A stretch of 35,276 nt of DNA from Clostridia bacterium (GCA_009930125.1 RZYZ01000002.1:1-35276), one strand, 5' to 3'. Positions 17,298 to 25,256 are shown, counted from the stretch's first letter. Notes: generated from the letters alone by a model not told the origin. Translations and numbers: made by a program.

Positions 17298-17320
17298 TTA
17301 TAACTGAATTTAAGTTATAA
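17298..17320. repeat. Inverted repeat TTATAACT-N7-AGTTATAA
   Basis: A perfect 8-bp inverted repeat (17298-17305, 17313-17320) lies downstream of the AraC stop and upstream of its terminator. A third TTATAA is at 17283-17288. It could be a protein-binding site or chance in AT-rich DNA. Confidence 0.4.
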
Positions 17321-17360
17321 TGATTACAAAATAGAACGAATACTGTATAATAGAAGAAAA

Positions 17361-18086
17361 TTAGACGTATGCTTTCTTTCTGAATTCCATAGGCGTCATA
17401 TTTGTGAGCCTTTTAAATGTGATGGTGTAGTAATTCTGGTTGGTGAAACCTACAGACAACGCAATGTCCAGAACGGATTTGTTATCTTTGAGCAGCTGAC
17501 GCTTGCTTTTCTCAATACGGATCAGGTTGACATATTGTGTGAAGGTGACACCGGTCTCTCTTTTGAAGAGGGTGCAGAAATAGCTTTTGTTCAAGTTCAG
17601 GTGACTGATCACTTTGTCTAAAGTGATGTCTTCCTTGTAGTGAGCCTGGATATAATTCATGGCACGTTTCACATTCAGACTGTAGCATCCGGCACATCCT
17701 TTTCTTGGACAAAGATCCAGCGTCTGATTCAGCGGTGCCATGTAGAGGTTGTTTGAGTAACAGATATCCAGACTATTGAGCCGTTCCAGATCCTCCTGAT
17801 TGTAGGGTCCCATAATAACGAATCCATCTTTCAGACGGGTTTTGTTGATGAAATAGGCAGTATAATTATATTCTTTCTGATTGGTTAAAGTAAGAGATGT
17901 GTAACTCGTATCAGATGGGTTACTCATTTTCTCCAATAATTTATTTATAATATCGTAATCTCCAAATCTATAGTGGTCTCCACCACTGTACTGGATCTTA
18001 CCATCATGGCTATAGGCGCTTACAGCGATAAATGTGCTGGCATAGAAGTCCTCGGCCACTTCTCTGGGGTTTCTTTCAATGAACAA
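17361..18086 (-). CDS. AraC-family transcriptional regulator, divergent from iron-transport genes
   Basis: From the TTG start at 18086 (GGAGAGG 7 nt upstream) the protein is 241 residues. The C-terminal 100 residues are an AraC DNA-binding domain with two helix-turn-helix units: ITLDKVISHLNLNKSYFCTLFKRETG and VLDIALSVGFTNQNYYTITFKRLTNMTPMEFR. The N-terminal half is not a recognisable cupin. It holds a cysteine cluster, Cys126-x4-Cys131-x2-Cys134 (CPRKGCAGC), plus Cys109, which could bind metal. An in-frame ATG at 18200 would extend the frame across the Fur-box-like site and has no ribosome site, so I rejected it. Its position suggests local control of the siderophore transporter, as with AraC-type siderophore regulators; that is inference. 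Confidence 0.85.
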   Translation of the reverse strand: MFIERNPREVAEDFYASTFIAVSAYSHDGKIQYSGGDHYRFGDYDIINKLLEKMSNPSDTSYTSLTLTNQKEYNYTAYFINKTRLKDGFVIMGPYNQEDLERLNSLDICYSNNLYMAPLNQTLDLCPRKGCAGCYSLNVKRAMNYIQAHYKEDITLDKVISHLNLNKSYFCTLFKRETGVTFTQYVNLIRIEKSKRQLLKDNKSVLDIALSVGFTNQNYYTITFKRLTNMTPMEFRKKAYV

Positions 18087-18175
18087 TATTGGACCTCTCC
18101 TTTCATTTGCCCAAATATAGTTATAAAAAAACAAATACTGAGTTAGATAACTGTTCTTATTTTTGCTACTATAAA

Positions 18176-18190
18176 TGAGAATGATTATCA
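18176..18190. promoter_or_regulatory. Fur box in the divergent araC/permease region
   Basis: TGAGAAT-G-ATTATCA matches the 7-1-7 Fur consensus TGATAAT-N-ATTATCA at 13 of 14 positions. It lies between the divergent AraC gene and the permease operon and overlaps a possible -35 (TTATCA 18185-18190, with TATAGC at 18208-18213). Iron repression of one or both directions is expected. Confidence 0.75.
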
Positions 18191-18240
18191 ATTTTGTCAT
18201 GTTAAATTATAGCAATTAATGAAGAGAGGTGTCAAACATA

Positions 18241-18276
18241 ATGGGAAACATTTCCGTTATAAGATATGAAGAATAA
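18241..18276 (+). CDS. Possible 11-codon leader peptide overlapping the first permease gene
   Basis: ATG at 18241 is preceded by GAGGTG (18226-18231, 9-nt spacing) and encodes MGNISVIRYEE before TAA at 18274. Its stop lies 6 nt inside the permease gene, whose own ATG at 18266 has almost no Shine-Dalgarno. The only good ribosome site here therefore serves this short frame, suggesting translational coupling. It could also simply be a misplaced site for the permease. Confidence 0.4.
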   Translation: MGNISVIRYEE

Positions 18277-19213
18277 ACACTTAATCATCACGGCAATTAT
18301 CTTATCCATTGTTTCCTTATTTATTGGTGCCAAGAATATTTCTTTCGAACAGCTGATTCAAGGTGGCGAAATGGAGATGCTGGTTCTTCTGCTCAGCAGA
18401 GTACCCAGACTGATCAGCATACTTGTGACTGGGATGGCTTTAAGTATTTCAGGCCTCATCATGCAGCAGATCACAAGGAACAAGTTTGTGTCGCCCAGCA
18501 CTGCAGCGACTATGGATTCGGCAAGATTCGGGATCATGTTTTCCATGATTCTGCTGCCAGGGCTTCATGTGATGGGCAAAATGGCCATCGCGTTCATCTT
18601 TGCGCTGCTTGGGACGTTTCTCTTCATGTTCATCTTACGAAAGATTAAAGTGAAGAACGTGGTGATCATTCCGCTGGTGGGAATCATGCTTGGGAATCTC
18701 ATCGATTCCGTAACGACATTCGTTGCCTATCGGTTCGATCTCATCCAGAATATCAATTCATGGCTTCAGGGAAGTTTTTCCATGGTCACCAAGGGCAGAT
18801 ATGAGATCATCTATATCACCATCCCTTTGGGGCTGCTTGCCTATTTCTTTGCCAACAAGTTCACCATAGCAGGAATGGGGGAGGACTTCTCAAAGAATCT
18901 TGGACTGAATTATAATCTGGTGGTGAATATCGGACTGACCATTGTATCCCTGATATCCAGCGCGGTTCTGGTCACCATAGGAAGCATTCCTTTCATAGGG
19001 CTTATTGTACCCAACATCGTTTCCATGATCCGTGGCGACAACCTGAAGAACAGTCTGGGAACTACAGCGCTGCTTGGTGCAGTGTTTCTGCTGTTCAGTG
19101 ACATCCTGGGAAGAATCATCATCTATCCCTACGAAATATCCATATCCCTGACAGTGGGTGTATTGGGAAGCATCATATTCATCTATCTGATATTCAAGGG
19201 GGTAAGGAAATAG
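18266..19213 (+). CDS. Iron-siderophore ABC transporter permease (FecCD family)
   Basis: This membrane subunit imports ferric siderophores. The 315 residues include about nine hydrophobic segments and the FecCD landmarks RVPRLISILVTGMALSISGLIMQ near the N-terminus, FVSPSTAATMDSARFG, GSIPFIGLIVPNIVSMIRGDN and DILGRIIIYPYEISISLTVGVLGS. It resembles the YclN/CeuB/FatD subgroup. No earlier in-frame start is possible because TAA at 18260 precedes it. The ATG at 18266 has a poor ribosome site and sits inside the short leader frame. The second permease starts 1 nt after its stop. Confidence 0.92.
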   Translation: MKNKHLIITAIILSIVSLFIGAKNISFEQLIQGGEMEMLVLLLSRVPRLISILVTGMALSISGLIMQQITRNKFVSPSTAATMDSARFGIMFSMILLPGLHVMGKMAIAFIFALLGTFLFMFILRKIKVKNVVIIPLVGIMLGNLIDSVTTFVAYRFDLIQNINSWLQGSFSMVTKGRYEIIYITIPLGLLAYFFANKFTIAGMGEDFSKNLGLNYNLVVNIGLTIVSLISSAVLVTIGSIPFIGLIVPNIVSMIRGDNLKNSLGTTALLGAVFLLFSDILGRIIIYPYEISISLTVGVLGSIIFIYLIFKGVRK

Positions 19214-19214
19214 C

Positions 19215-20159
19215 ATGAAAAAGAAAATACTTCTTCTTGGCGTTTTTCTGATCATCGGGATTCTGCTGTTTCTTTTTCTGGGCTTGAATCCGAAAAGCGC
19301 CAGCTATGCGCTCTCCAGAAGGATTCCTAAGATCATCGCCATTGTGCTTACGGGTAGTGCCATAGCCTATGCTTCACTGGTCTTTCAGACTGTGACGGAA
19401 AATCGCATCCTTACACCGAGTGTGCTTGGACTGGATGCATTATATGTCTTCATACAGACGGTCATTATCTTTCTCGTGGGATCGGAATCGCTGGCAAAGG
19501 CGGACAGTAGAGTCAGCTTCATTTTTTCCGTAGTGCTCATGGTCGGATTCAGTGTGGGGATTCTCGGATTCATATTAAAAAAAGTGAAAGGGAATATCTA
19601 TCTACTTCTTCTGGTGGGAATCATAACAGGAACGCTGTTCAGAAGCGGGTCTTCCTTCCTGCAGGTCATCATAGATCCGAATGAGTTTCTCATCCTTCAG
19701 GGAAGTCTCTTCGCCAGTTTCAACAACATCAACACTGAGGTTCTATTCCTCTCATCCCTATTACTGGCTGGGGCTATGATATTTGGCATGACAAAATCCA
19801 AGGAGCTGGATGTACTGTCGCTGGGTAGAGACAATGCCATCAATCTGGGTATCCATCATAAGAACCTGGTCAATATGATCCTCGTGATTGTGGCCATCCT
19901 GATTTCAGTTTCCACTGCATTGGTAGGACCCATCACATTTCTTGGGATTCTGGTGACAAATCTTTCCCGGGAGCTGATGAAGACCTATAAACACAAGTAT
20001 CTTCTTGCAGGGGCAATGCTCATCAGTTCCACTGCACTGGTCTATGGTCAGCTGCTGGTGGAAAGGGTGTTTGTATTTAGCACCCCAATCAGCGTAATCA
20101 TCAACTTCATCGGTGGATTGTATTTCATTTATCTGTTATTAAGGGAGAATCAGTTATGA
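19215..20159 (+). CDS. Iron-siderophore ABC transporter permease, second subunit (FecCD family)
   Basis: This is the partner permease, 314 residues. It has the family features SRRIPKIIAIVLTGSAIAYASLVFQTVTENRILTPSVLGLD in the N-terminal part, ALVGPITFLGILVTNLSREL in the centre and FSTPISVIINFIGGLYFIYLLL at the end. It is most like YclO/CeuC/FatC. GGGGTAAGG within the preceding gene serves as ribosome site. Its stop overlaps the next start (ATGA), so the two permeases and the ATPase are translationally coupled. Confidence 0.92.
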   Translation: MKKKILLLGVFLIIGILLFLFLGLNPKSASYALSRRIPKIIAIVLTGSAIAYASLVFQTVTENRILTPSVLGLDALYVFIQTVIIFLVGSESLAKADSRVSFIFSVVLMVGFSVGILGFILKKVKGNIYLLLLVGIITGTLFRSGSSFLQVIIDPNEFLILQGSLFASFNNINTEVLFLSSLLLAGAMIFGMTKSKELDVLSLGRDNAINLGIHHKNLVNMILVIVAILISVSTALVGPITFLGILVTNLSRELMKTYKHKYLLAGAMLISSTALVYGQLLVERVFVFSTPISVIINFIGGLYFIYLLLRENQL

Positions 20160-20980
20160 TCAGCGTAAGAAATCTAACAAAACGATATGAGTCAAAAGAA
20201 GTGGTTAAGGACGTCACACTGAATATCGAAAAAGGCGTGATTACTTCGTTCATAGGGCCAAACGGAGCGGGTAAAAGCACCCTGTTGTCCATGATCTCCA
20301 GACTGATGGAATCCAGCGGAGGAGATGTCCAGATTGACGGGATATCTCTTGAAAGATGGAAATCAAAGGATCTTGCGAAGAAGGTTTCGATATTAAGGCA
20401 GAGCAACAGTCTCAATGTGAAACTCACAGTGAGAGAGCTCATCGCCTTTGGGAGATTTCCCTATTCCAAAGGGAATCTCACAGAAGAAGACAACAGGCAC
20501 ATCGATCAGGCCATTGACTATCTGAAACTGGGAGATATTGAAGACCGATACATCAACGAGCTGTCCGGTGGTCAGAAACAAAGAGCCTACATTGCCATGG
20601 TCATCGCCCAGGATACAGAATATATTCTGCTGGATGAACCGCTAAATAATCTCGACATGAAGCATGCTGTGGAAATCATGAAGATTCTCAGAAACATCGT
20701 GGATGAACTGGGAAAGACCGTTGTCATCGTCATTCACGACATCAATTTCGCATCCGTATATTCGGATCGGATTGTAGCGCTTCAGGATGGAAAGATCAGA
20801 TATCATGATGATACAGATAAAATCATCAATGCCAAGGTGCTGAGCGAAGTGTTTGACATGGAGTTCAATGTGCATCATCTTGGCGGCAAAAAAATCTGTA
20901 CCTACTATCAGGAAGGTCTCTGTGATTGTGAAGACAAGAGCTGCATACATAAAGGGAGTCACCTGACCATCGTTCAGTGA
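20156..20980 (+). CDS. Iron-siderophore ABC transporter ATP-binding protein with Cys-rich tail
   Basis: This ATPase energises the siderophore importer. The 274 residues carry Walker A GPNGAGKST (34-42), signature LSGGQKQR (136-143), Walker B YILLDEP (Asp160-Glu161) and the H-loop in VIVIHDINFAS. It resembles YclP/CeuD. After the point where related ATPases usually stop (about residue 250, GGKKIC) there is an extra 24-residue tail with Cys248, Cys256, Cys258 and Cys263 plus two His. That tail could bind iron or a cluster and sense cell iron; this is inference. It starts at an ATGA overlap with the preceding permease. Confidence 0.92.
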   Translation: MISVRNLTKRYESKEVVKDVTLNIEKGVITSFIGPNGAGKSTLLSMISRLMESSGGDVQIDGISLERWKSKDLAKKVSILRQSNSLNVKLTVRELIAFGRFPYSKGNLTEEDNRHIDQAIDYLKLGDIEDRYINELSGGQKQRAYIAMVIAQDTEYILLDEPLNNLDMKHAVEIMKILRNIVDELGKTVVIVIHDINFASVYSDRIVALQDGKIRYHDDTDKIINAKVLSEVFDMEFNVHHLGGKKICTYYQEGLCDCEDKSCIHKGSHLTIVQ

Positions 20981-21001
20981 TGACGATCGAAAAGAAATCA
21001 A

Positions 21002-21030
21002 TTGTAAATGATAATAATTAACAACATAAA
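21002..21030 (+). promoter_or_regulatory. Promoter with Fur box before the siderophore-binding protein gene
   Basis: TTGTAA (21002-21007), a 17-nt spacer and CATAAA (21025-21030) form a modest promoter. Inside the spacer, TGATAAT-A-ATTAACA (21009-21023) matches the 7-1-7 Fur consensus at 13 of 14 positions. The binding protein could therefore be expressed separately from the permeases under the same iron control. Confidence 0.65.
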
Positions 21031-21051
21031 ATAACAACAAGAGGTGTAATA

Positions 21052-22023
21052 ATGACAAAGAGAAAGAATATCGTTTTATCCAGTATCATAGTAACAGCGG
21101 CCATGGTTCTATCCGCCTGTGGAAGCACTGCGAAGGCAGATGCACCAGAAACAGAACCATCTGAGACACCGGCAGCAGTGGAAGAGATGACCATAAGCCA
21201 TGAGCTGGGAGAAGTGACTCTTCCGAAGAATCCAGAGAATGTCGTTGTTTTTGACTACGGTCTGCTGGATCTGATGGATAATTTGGACATTCAGGTGACA
21301 GGACTGCCCATGGGCAACATTCCTTCTTTCCTGGAGAAATATAACGACGAGGACATCTATACCAATACTGGCACATTGAAAGAGCCGGATTTTGAGAAGA
21401 TCTATGAGATAGAACCGGATGTGATTTTCATTTCAGGAAGAACTGCAGCAGCCTATGAAGAACTATCAAAGATTGCTCCAACAGTTTACCTGACGGTCAG
21501 CAATGAAGATTACATGAGTTCTGTAGAAGCCAATGCAAAGCTTATTGGAGAACTGTTCGGAAAAGAGCAGGCTGTGGAAGAGAAGCTGGCTGGTCTGAGT
21601 GAAAAAGTGGATCTGCTCAAGTCCAAGGTGGAAGAGCTAGATGAAAATGCACTGATCATACTTGCAAATGATGGGGCATTAAGTTCCTACGGAGCTGTTT
21701 CCAGGTTTGGCATTCTACATAATACCCTTGGATTCAAGGAGGCGGACACGAATATAGAAGGTTCCACTCACGGTCAGAGCGTGACCTATGAGTACATTCT
21801 AGAAAAGAACCCGGATCATCTTTTTGTAGTTGACAGAGCGTCCGTAGTCGGTGGAGAGACCGATGCATCAACCGCCATGGAAAATGACATCGTAAAGGAG
21901 ACTGAAGCCTACAAGGAAGGCAGAATTCACTATCTCAATGCAGAAGTATGGTACATCACTTCCGGTGGATTCACAGGAACAGAAATGATGCTTGATGAAA
22001 TTGAAGCGCTTCTGAATCAGTAG
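21052..22023 (+). CDS. Iron-siderophore ABC transporter substrate-binding lipoprotein
   Basis: This extracytoplasmic receptor binds the ferric siderophore. It has a 323-residue sequence with a lipoprotein signal (KRK, hydrophobic core, LSAC with Cys23) and a Pro/Glu/Thr linker. The periplasmic-binding fold of the FepB/YclQ class follows, starting at EMTISHELGEVTLPKNPENVVVFDYG. The segments EIEPDVIFISGR and KNPDHLFVVDR are typical. The last stretch, HYLNAEVWYITSGGFTGTEMMLDEI, resembles the YclQ/CeuE group that binds catecholate siderophores or their breakdown products; the ligand is not provable here. GAGGTG precedes the ATG. It closes the iron island. Confidence 0.92.
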   Translation: MTKRKNIVLSSIIVTAAMVLSACGSTAKADAPETEPSETPAAVEEMTISHELGEVTLPKNPENVVVFDYGLLDLMDNLDIQVTGLPMGNIPSFLEKYNDEDIYTNTGTLKEPDFEKIYEIEPDVIFISGRTAAAYEELSKIAPTVYLTVSNEDYMSSVEANAKLIGELFGKEQAVEEKLAGLSEKVDLLKSKVEELDENALIILANDGALSSYGAVSRFGILHNTLGFKEADTNIEGSTHGQSVTYEYILEKNPDHLFVVDRASVVGGETDASTAMENDIVKETEAYKEGRIHYLNAEVWYITSGGFTGTEMMLDEIEALLNQ

Positions 22024-22077
22024 GAGCAAACATAGAGATTGAATTGGAAAATAGATAGACTCCTTAATAATGGCCTG

Positions 22078-22106
22078 AAAAAAGATCAGAATTTCTGATC
22101 TTTTTT
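22078..22106 (+). terminator. Terminator of the siderophore operon
   Basis: AAGATCAGAA and TTCTGATCTT arms (22082-22102) with flanking A and T runs, ending in TTTTTT, form an intrinsic terminator about 55 nt after the binding-protein stop. Confidence 0.9.
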
Positions 22107-22163
22107 CTCTATCTGGTAGAGGATACTCATTTACAGCATCGCAACGGAAGGTTCACACATAGA

Positions 22164-22195
22164 AAACCCCCTCAGTGGAATCACTGAAGGGGTTT
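22164..22195. terminator. Bidirectional terminator between siderophore and oxidoreductase genes
   Basis: A 14-position stem with one mismatch (AAACCCC-C-TCAGTG / CACTGA-A-GGGGTTT) and a 4-nt loop has T-rich tails on both strands. It mainly serves the minus-strand oxidoreductase genes. Confidence 0.85.
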
Positions 22196-22203
22196 CTTTT
22201 CTG

Positions 22204-23061
22204 TTACATGAATTCCTGAAGGAAGCCTTTAATGACTTCTGTCTCGACAGGAAGATCCACCAGAGTGGATTCTTTCAGGAAGGAAACTTTGTCGGTGTAG
22301 CTTTGTCTGTCTTCTCTGAAGATAACACCAGTGGGGATCTTATCTCCCCATTCCATGGCCTTGGTAAAGGCTGCGATCTTATCGGTTGGATTATAGCCTG
22401 CATCCTCATCAAGATTATAGACTCTCTTCTTATACCATGCGAAGGTGTTCACTTTATTGAAGCTGACGCAAGGCTGAAGAATATCCACAAGGGCATAGCC
22501 GTCATAATTAATGGCTTCCTTCATGATGCTCTTCAGATGCTCCTTGTCACCACTGAATGCTCTGGCAACAAATCCGCATCCCAGACCGATGGCTGCCACC
22601 ATGGGGTTGATGGGAATTGTGTTTACGCCTTCTGGAGTGAAGTCCGTGACATGGCCCAGATCCGAAGTAGGGGAGGACTGACCTTTTGTAAGTCCGTAGA
22701 TCTGATTGTCATGGACAAAATGCGTCATATTGACATTTCTTTTGATGTTGTGGATGAAGTGGTTTCCGCCTTCTCCATAGGAGTCTCCATCACCGGTGTC
22801 GATGATCACTGTCATTTCATGGTTTGCGATTTTTGCAGCAGCTGCTGGTGGGAGAGCACGGCCATGCAGACCCTCAAATCCGTTTGCGTTGATGTACTGC
22901 GGCGTCTTGGCAGCCTGGCCGATTCCACCGACCACCAGTACCTTGTGGGGCTCTTTGCCCAGTTCCTCCATGGTTTCCTTCAAGGCTTCAAGGATTGCGA
23001 AGTCACCACATCCTGGACACCAGGCGGTCTCGAATGTTACAAATTCTTTCTTTTTCATCAT
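22204..23061 (-). CDS. 2-oxoacid:ferredoxin oxidoreductase, beta subunit
   Basis: This is the TPP-binding catalytic subunit that decarboxylates a 2-oxoacid and passes electrons to ferredoxin while forming acyl-CoA. The 285 residues contain CPGCGD (Cys15, Cys18), GLHGRALP, the TPP motif GDGDSYGEGGNH (90-101) with DNQIYGLTKGQ downstream, and Cys198 in ILQPCVSF. In two-subunit enzymes four Cys bind one 4Fe-4S cluster, the third usually within or shortly after the GIG-C segment. Here that position is Gln49 (GGIGQ), and there is no Cys between 18 and 162. The first of two tandem ATGs, 7 nt after GGAGG, is used; it overlaps the alpha stop. Substrate (pyruvate, 2-oxoglutarate or branched 2-oxoacids) is not determinable. 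Confidence 0.9.
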   Translation of the reverse strand: MMKKKEFVTFETAWCPGCGDFAILEALKETMEELGKEPHKVLVVGGIGQAAKTPQYINANGFEGLHGRALPPAAAAKIANHEMTVIIDTGDGDSYGEGGNHFIHNIKRNVNMTHFVHDNQIYGLTKGQSSPTSDLGHVTDFTPEGVNTIPINPMVAAIGLGCGFVARAFSGDKEHLKSIMKEAINYDGYALVDILQPCVSFNKVNTFAWYKKRVYNLDEDAGYNPTDKIAAFTKAMEWGDKIPTGVIFREDRQSYTDKVSFLKESTLVDLPVETEVIKGFLQEFM

Positions 23062-24740
23062 GATAATACCTCCAAAACCTTGCTCTTGATTTCTGTTGCT
23101 GATAGTGGACGACCATCATATTTGAGGACAGAATGGTCTACTCTTATTCCGGTCACTTCACTGATGAGGTCCGCAAGCTGTCCGGTATAATTCTGTTCCA
23201 CATTGACCAGCACTTTGGCTTTCGCCTGATAGGCTCTGAGCAGCTTCTCTGGCAGTGGCCAGATGTCACCAAATACCAGTGCACCGAATTTCTTTTCGCC
23301 GGCGGCATTTAGCAGATCAATGGCTTCTGAAAGCTGACTGTGAAGGCTTCCCCATCCGAGCAGAAGTACTTCGGCATCTTCCTCACCCATGAAGTCTGGT
23401 TCGAGGAGCTCTTCCTTGAGAAGTTCGAATTTCTTTGCTCTTTTTTCCACCATGTTGATTCGGACGTCACTGGCTTCTGTAATGTTACCTGTCTCATCAT
23501 GTTCATCACTATCCGAATTCACCATGGTTCCTTCCACTTTACCGGGAACCAGTCTTGGAGAAATTCCGTTTTCGGTCAGTTCATAACGTTTGTATTCTTT
23601 TCCGTTTCGATAGATCTCTTCATCTGCCAGATGTCTCTCGATGGTGACTTTATCTAGATCAAATGGAGTAACAGTCCTAACGGCATCCGCCATATACTGG
23701 TCTCCGAGTAGTATGATTGGAATCTGATACTTATCTGCAAGGTTGAATGCTCTGGCTGTCTGGTAGAAAGCATCTTCCGGATGCCTCAGAGCAATGACCA
23801 TCTTGGGGAATTCTCCGTGAGAAGAATTGATGACGAATTTCAGGTCACTCTGTTCTGTTCTGGTAGGCAGACCTGTCGCTGGTCCGGGTCTCTGTATTTC
23901 AGCAATGACCAGCGGTGTTTCCGTGATTCCGGCCATACCGACAGCCTCCACCATCAGGGAGTATCCACCACCGGATGTTCCAGTCATGGCTCTTACGCCG
24001 GCATAGGAAGCGCCTATAGCCATATTGATCGCAGCAATCTCATCTTCAGCCTGCTCCACAACAACTTTTGCTGGGATCGACTTCTTCACAAGATAACTCA
24101 TGATGGAAGTGGCTGGCGTCATGGGATAGGCACTGTAGAATTTCATTCCGGCTGCAAGTGCCCCTAGTGCGATGCTTTCATTGGCCTGGACAAGCATAGT
24201 AGGTTCCTTACTGGTTTCTGGTTCCTCAAAGCGGGCAGTTTCCAGATCGTGGCCTTTTTCAAAAGCCTCGATGTTCTGATTTACGACCTTTTCGTTGAAC
24301 TTCTTGGATAGAATATCCTCCAGATGCAGCACATCCATGCCGTAGATTTTCAGCAGAGCTCCCAGTATGACACTGGACTGCACCTTGGGATTTCCCAGTT
24401 CTTTTGCGATTTTCTTCGCAGGAATGGTGATGAGTCTTTTGTCATCGGATCTGACATCCTCATCAGCGATGATGAATCCGTCCGGATTCAGTCTACCAAT
24501 ATGAAGATCCACAGTTTCCTGATTCAGTGCGATAATCCCATCCAGATCATCACGATGTGTTTTGACTTCATTTTCCGAGAAACGAATCTGGAAGAAGTTG
24601 TGTCCTCCACGCACACGAGACATGTAGTCCTGCAGCGTGAAAAGATGATAACCTCTTCTCTGAAGTATTTTCGATAAGTTTGAACTTAAGGTTTCCATGC
24701 CTTGACCGGCAGCTCCACCTATTAACAGGTTAAAATTCAT
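23058..24740 (-). CDS. 2-oxoacid:ferredoxin oxidoreductase, fused gamma-alpha subunit
   Basis: This is the large subunit of a two-subunit enzyme, 560 residues. Residues 1-180 are the gamma domain (GGAAGQGMETLSSNLSKIL, then RGGHNFFQIRFSE). The alpha domain follows, with YPMTPATSIM (205-214), EQAEDEIAAINMAIGASYAG, and GPATGLPTRTEQSDL, which contacts substrate and CoA in related enzymes. The C-terminal domain III (EVLLLGWGS onwards) completes the fold. No ferredoxin-like delta domain is fused or encoded nearby, so electrons should go directly from the beta-subunit cluster to ferredoxin. AGAGGTG lies 8 nt before the ATG. The beta gene overlaps its stop by 4 nt. Confidence 0.93.
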   Translation of the reverse strand: MNFNLLIGGAAGQGMETLSSNLSKILQRRGYHLFTLQDYMSRVRGGHNFFQIRFSENEVKTHRDDLDGIIALNQETVDLHIGRLNPDGFIIADEDVRSDDKRLITIPAKKIAKELGNPKVQSSVILGALLKIYGMDVLHLEDILSKKFNEKVVNQNIEAFEKGHDLETARFEEPETSKEPTMLVQANESIALGALAAGMKFYSAYPMTPATSIMSYLVKKSIPAKVVVEQAEDEIAAINMAIGASYAGVRAMTGTSGGGYSLMVEAVGMAGITETPLVIAEIQRPGPATGLPTRTEQSDLKFVINSSHGEFPKMVIALRHPEDAFYQTARAFNLADKYQIPIILLGDQYMADAVRTVTPFDLDKVTIERHLADEEIYRNGKEYKRYELTENGISPRLVPGKVEGTMVNSDSDEHDETGNITEASDVRINMVEKRAKKFELLKEELLEPDFMGEEDAEVLLLGWGSLHSQLSEAIDLLNAAGEKKFGALVFGDIWPLPEKLLRAYQAKAKVLVNVEQNYTGQLADLISEVTGIRVDHSVLKYDGRPLSATEIKSKVLEVLS

Positions 24741-24773
24741 ATACTATTCACCTCTTATAATTATTATGCCTCA

Positions 24774-24782
24774 ATTATAACA
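24774..24782 (-). promoter_or_regulatory. Extended -10 promoter for the oxidoreductase genes
   Basis: On the minus strand TGTTATAAT forms a perfect extended -10, about 34 nt before the alpha-subunit ATG. No good -35 is seen. Confidence 0.5.
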
Positions 24783-25256
24783 AAGCATTTGGCAATATCT
24801 GAGTAGACATGGAAGTTTCAATCTTTATACATGATTTGGAAACATGGTTCATTTTGTGTTAAAAGAAAACCTTTAGATTCAGGCAAAACAGACCCGAAGA
24901 GTGATATATCATTGATAAATCCTGTCAAAAAATCCCAAGTTTGATTAATCTATCAGAATAATTTATCAGATTGTGAAACTAGTCTTATTCATGATGATTT
25001 TCAGGCTGTGTGATTTCATCAAGGAAATGAATCTGTACTAAAAAAGAATAATAAGATTTAAACAAGTATCTAGCTGAAATTCAGTGTGTAACAATCTGTT
25101 TTCAGCTGTTTGAGGAAAAGAAAAAACAAAGGCGGAGATTTGTAGCAATGAAAATAATTCTAACAGTTCAGATGAAAAATGGATACCTGTTATTAAATAC
25201 CGAATATTCGTTAATAAAACTACTTGCTTGTGTTGTAAACTATTACAGTGCCCTTA

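Noticed and set aside
18087-18200. N-terminal extension of the AraC regulator to the ATG at 18200
   Set aside because: It lacks a ribosome site, is low-complexity Ile/Tyr/Asn-rich and would cover the Fur box; the TTG at 18086 has a perfectly spaced GGAGAGG.
22303-23190. 295-codon plus-strand frame opposite the oxidoreductase genes
   Set aside because: It is an antisense shadow of the beta subunit, which has clear TPP motifs and a ribosome site.
24878-24901. AGGCAAAA-CAGAC segment resembling the 3' core of a glycine riboswitch upstream of gcvT
   Set aside because: The partner core (CCGAAGGGG-type block), the GA-rich 5' part and a second aptamer are absent, and the likely gcv promoter lies downstream of it.
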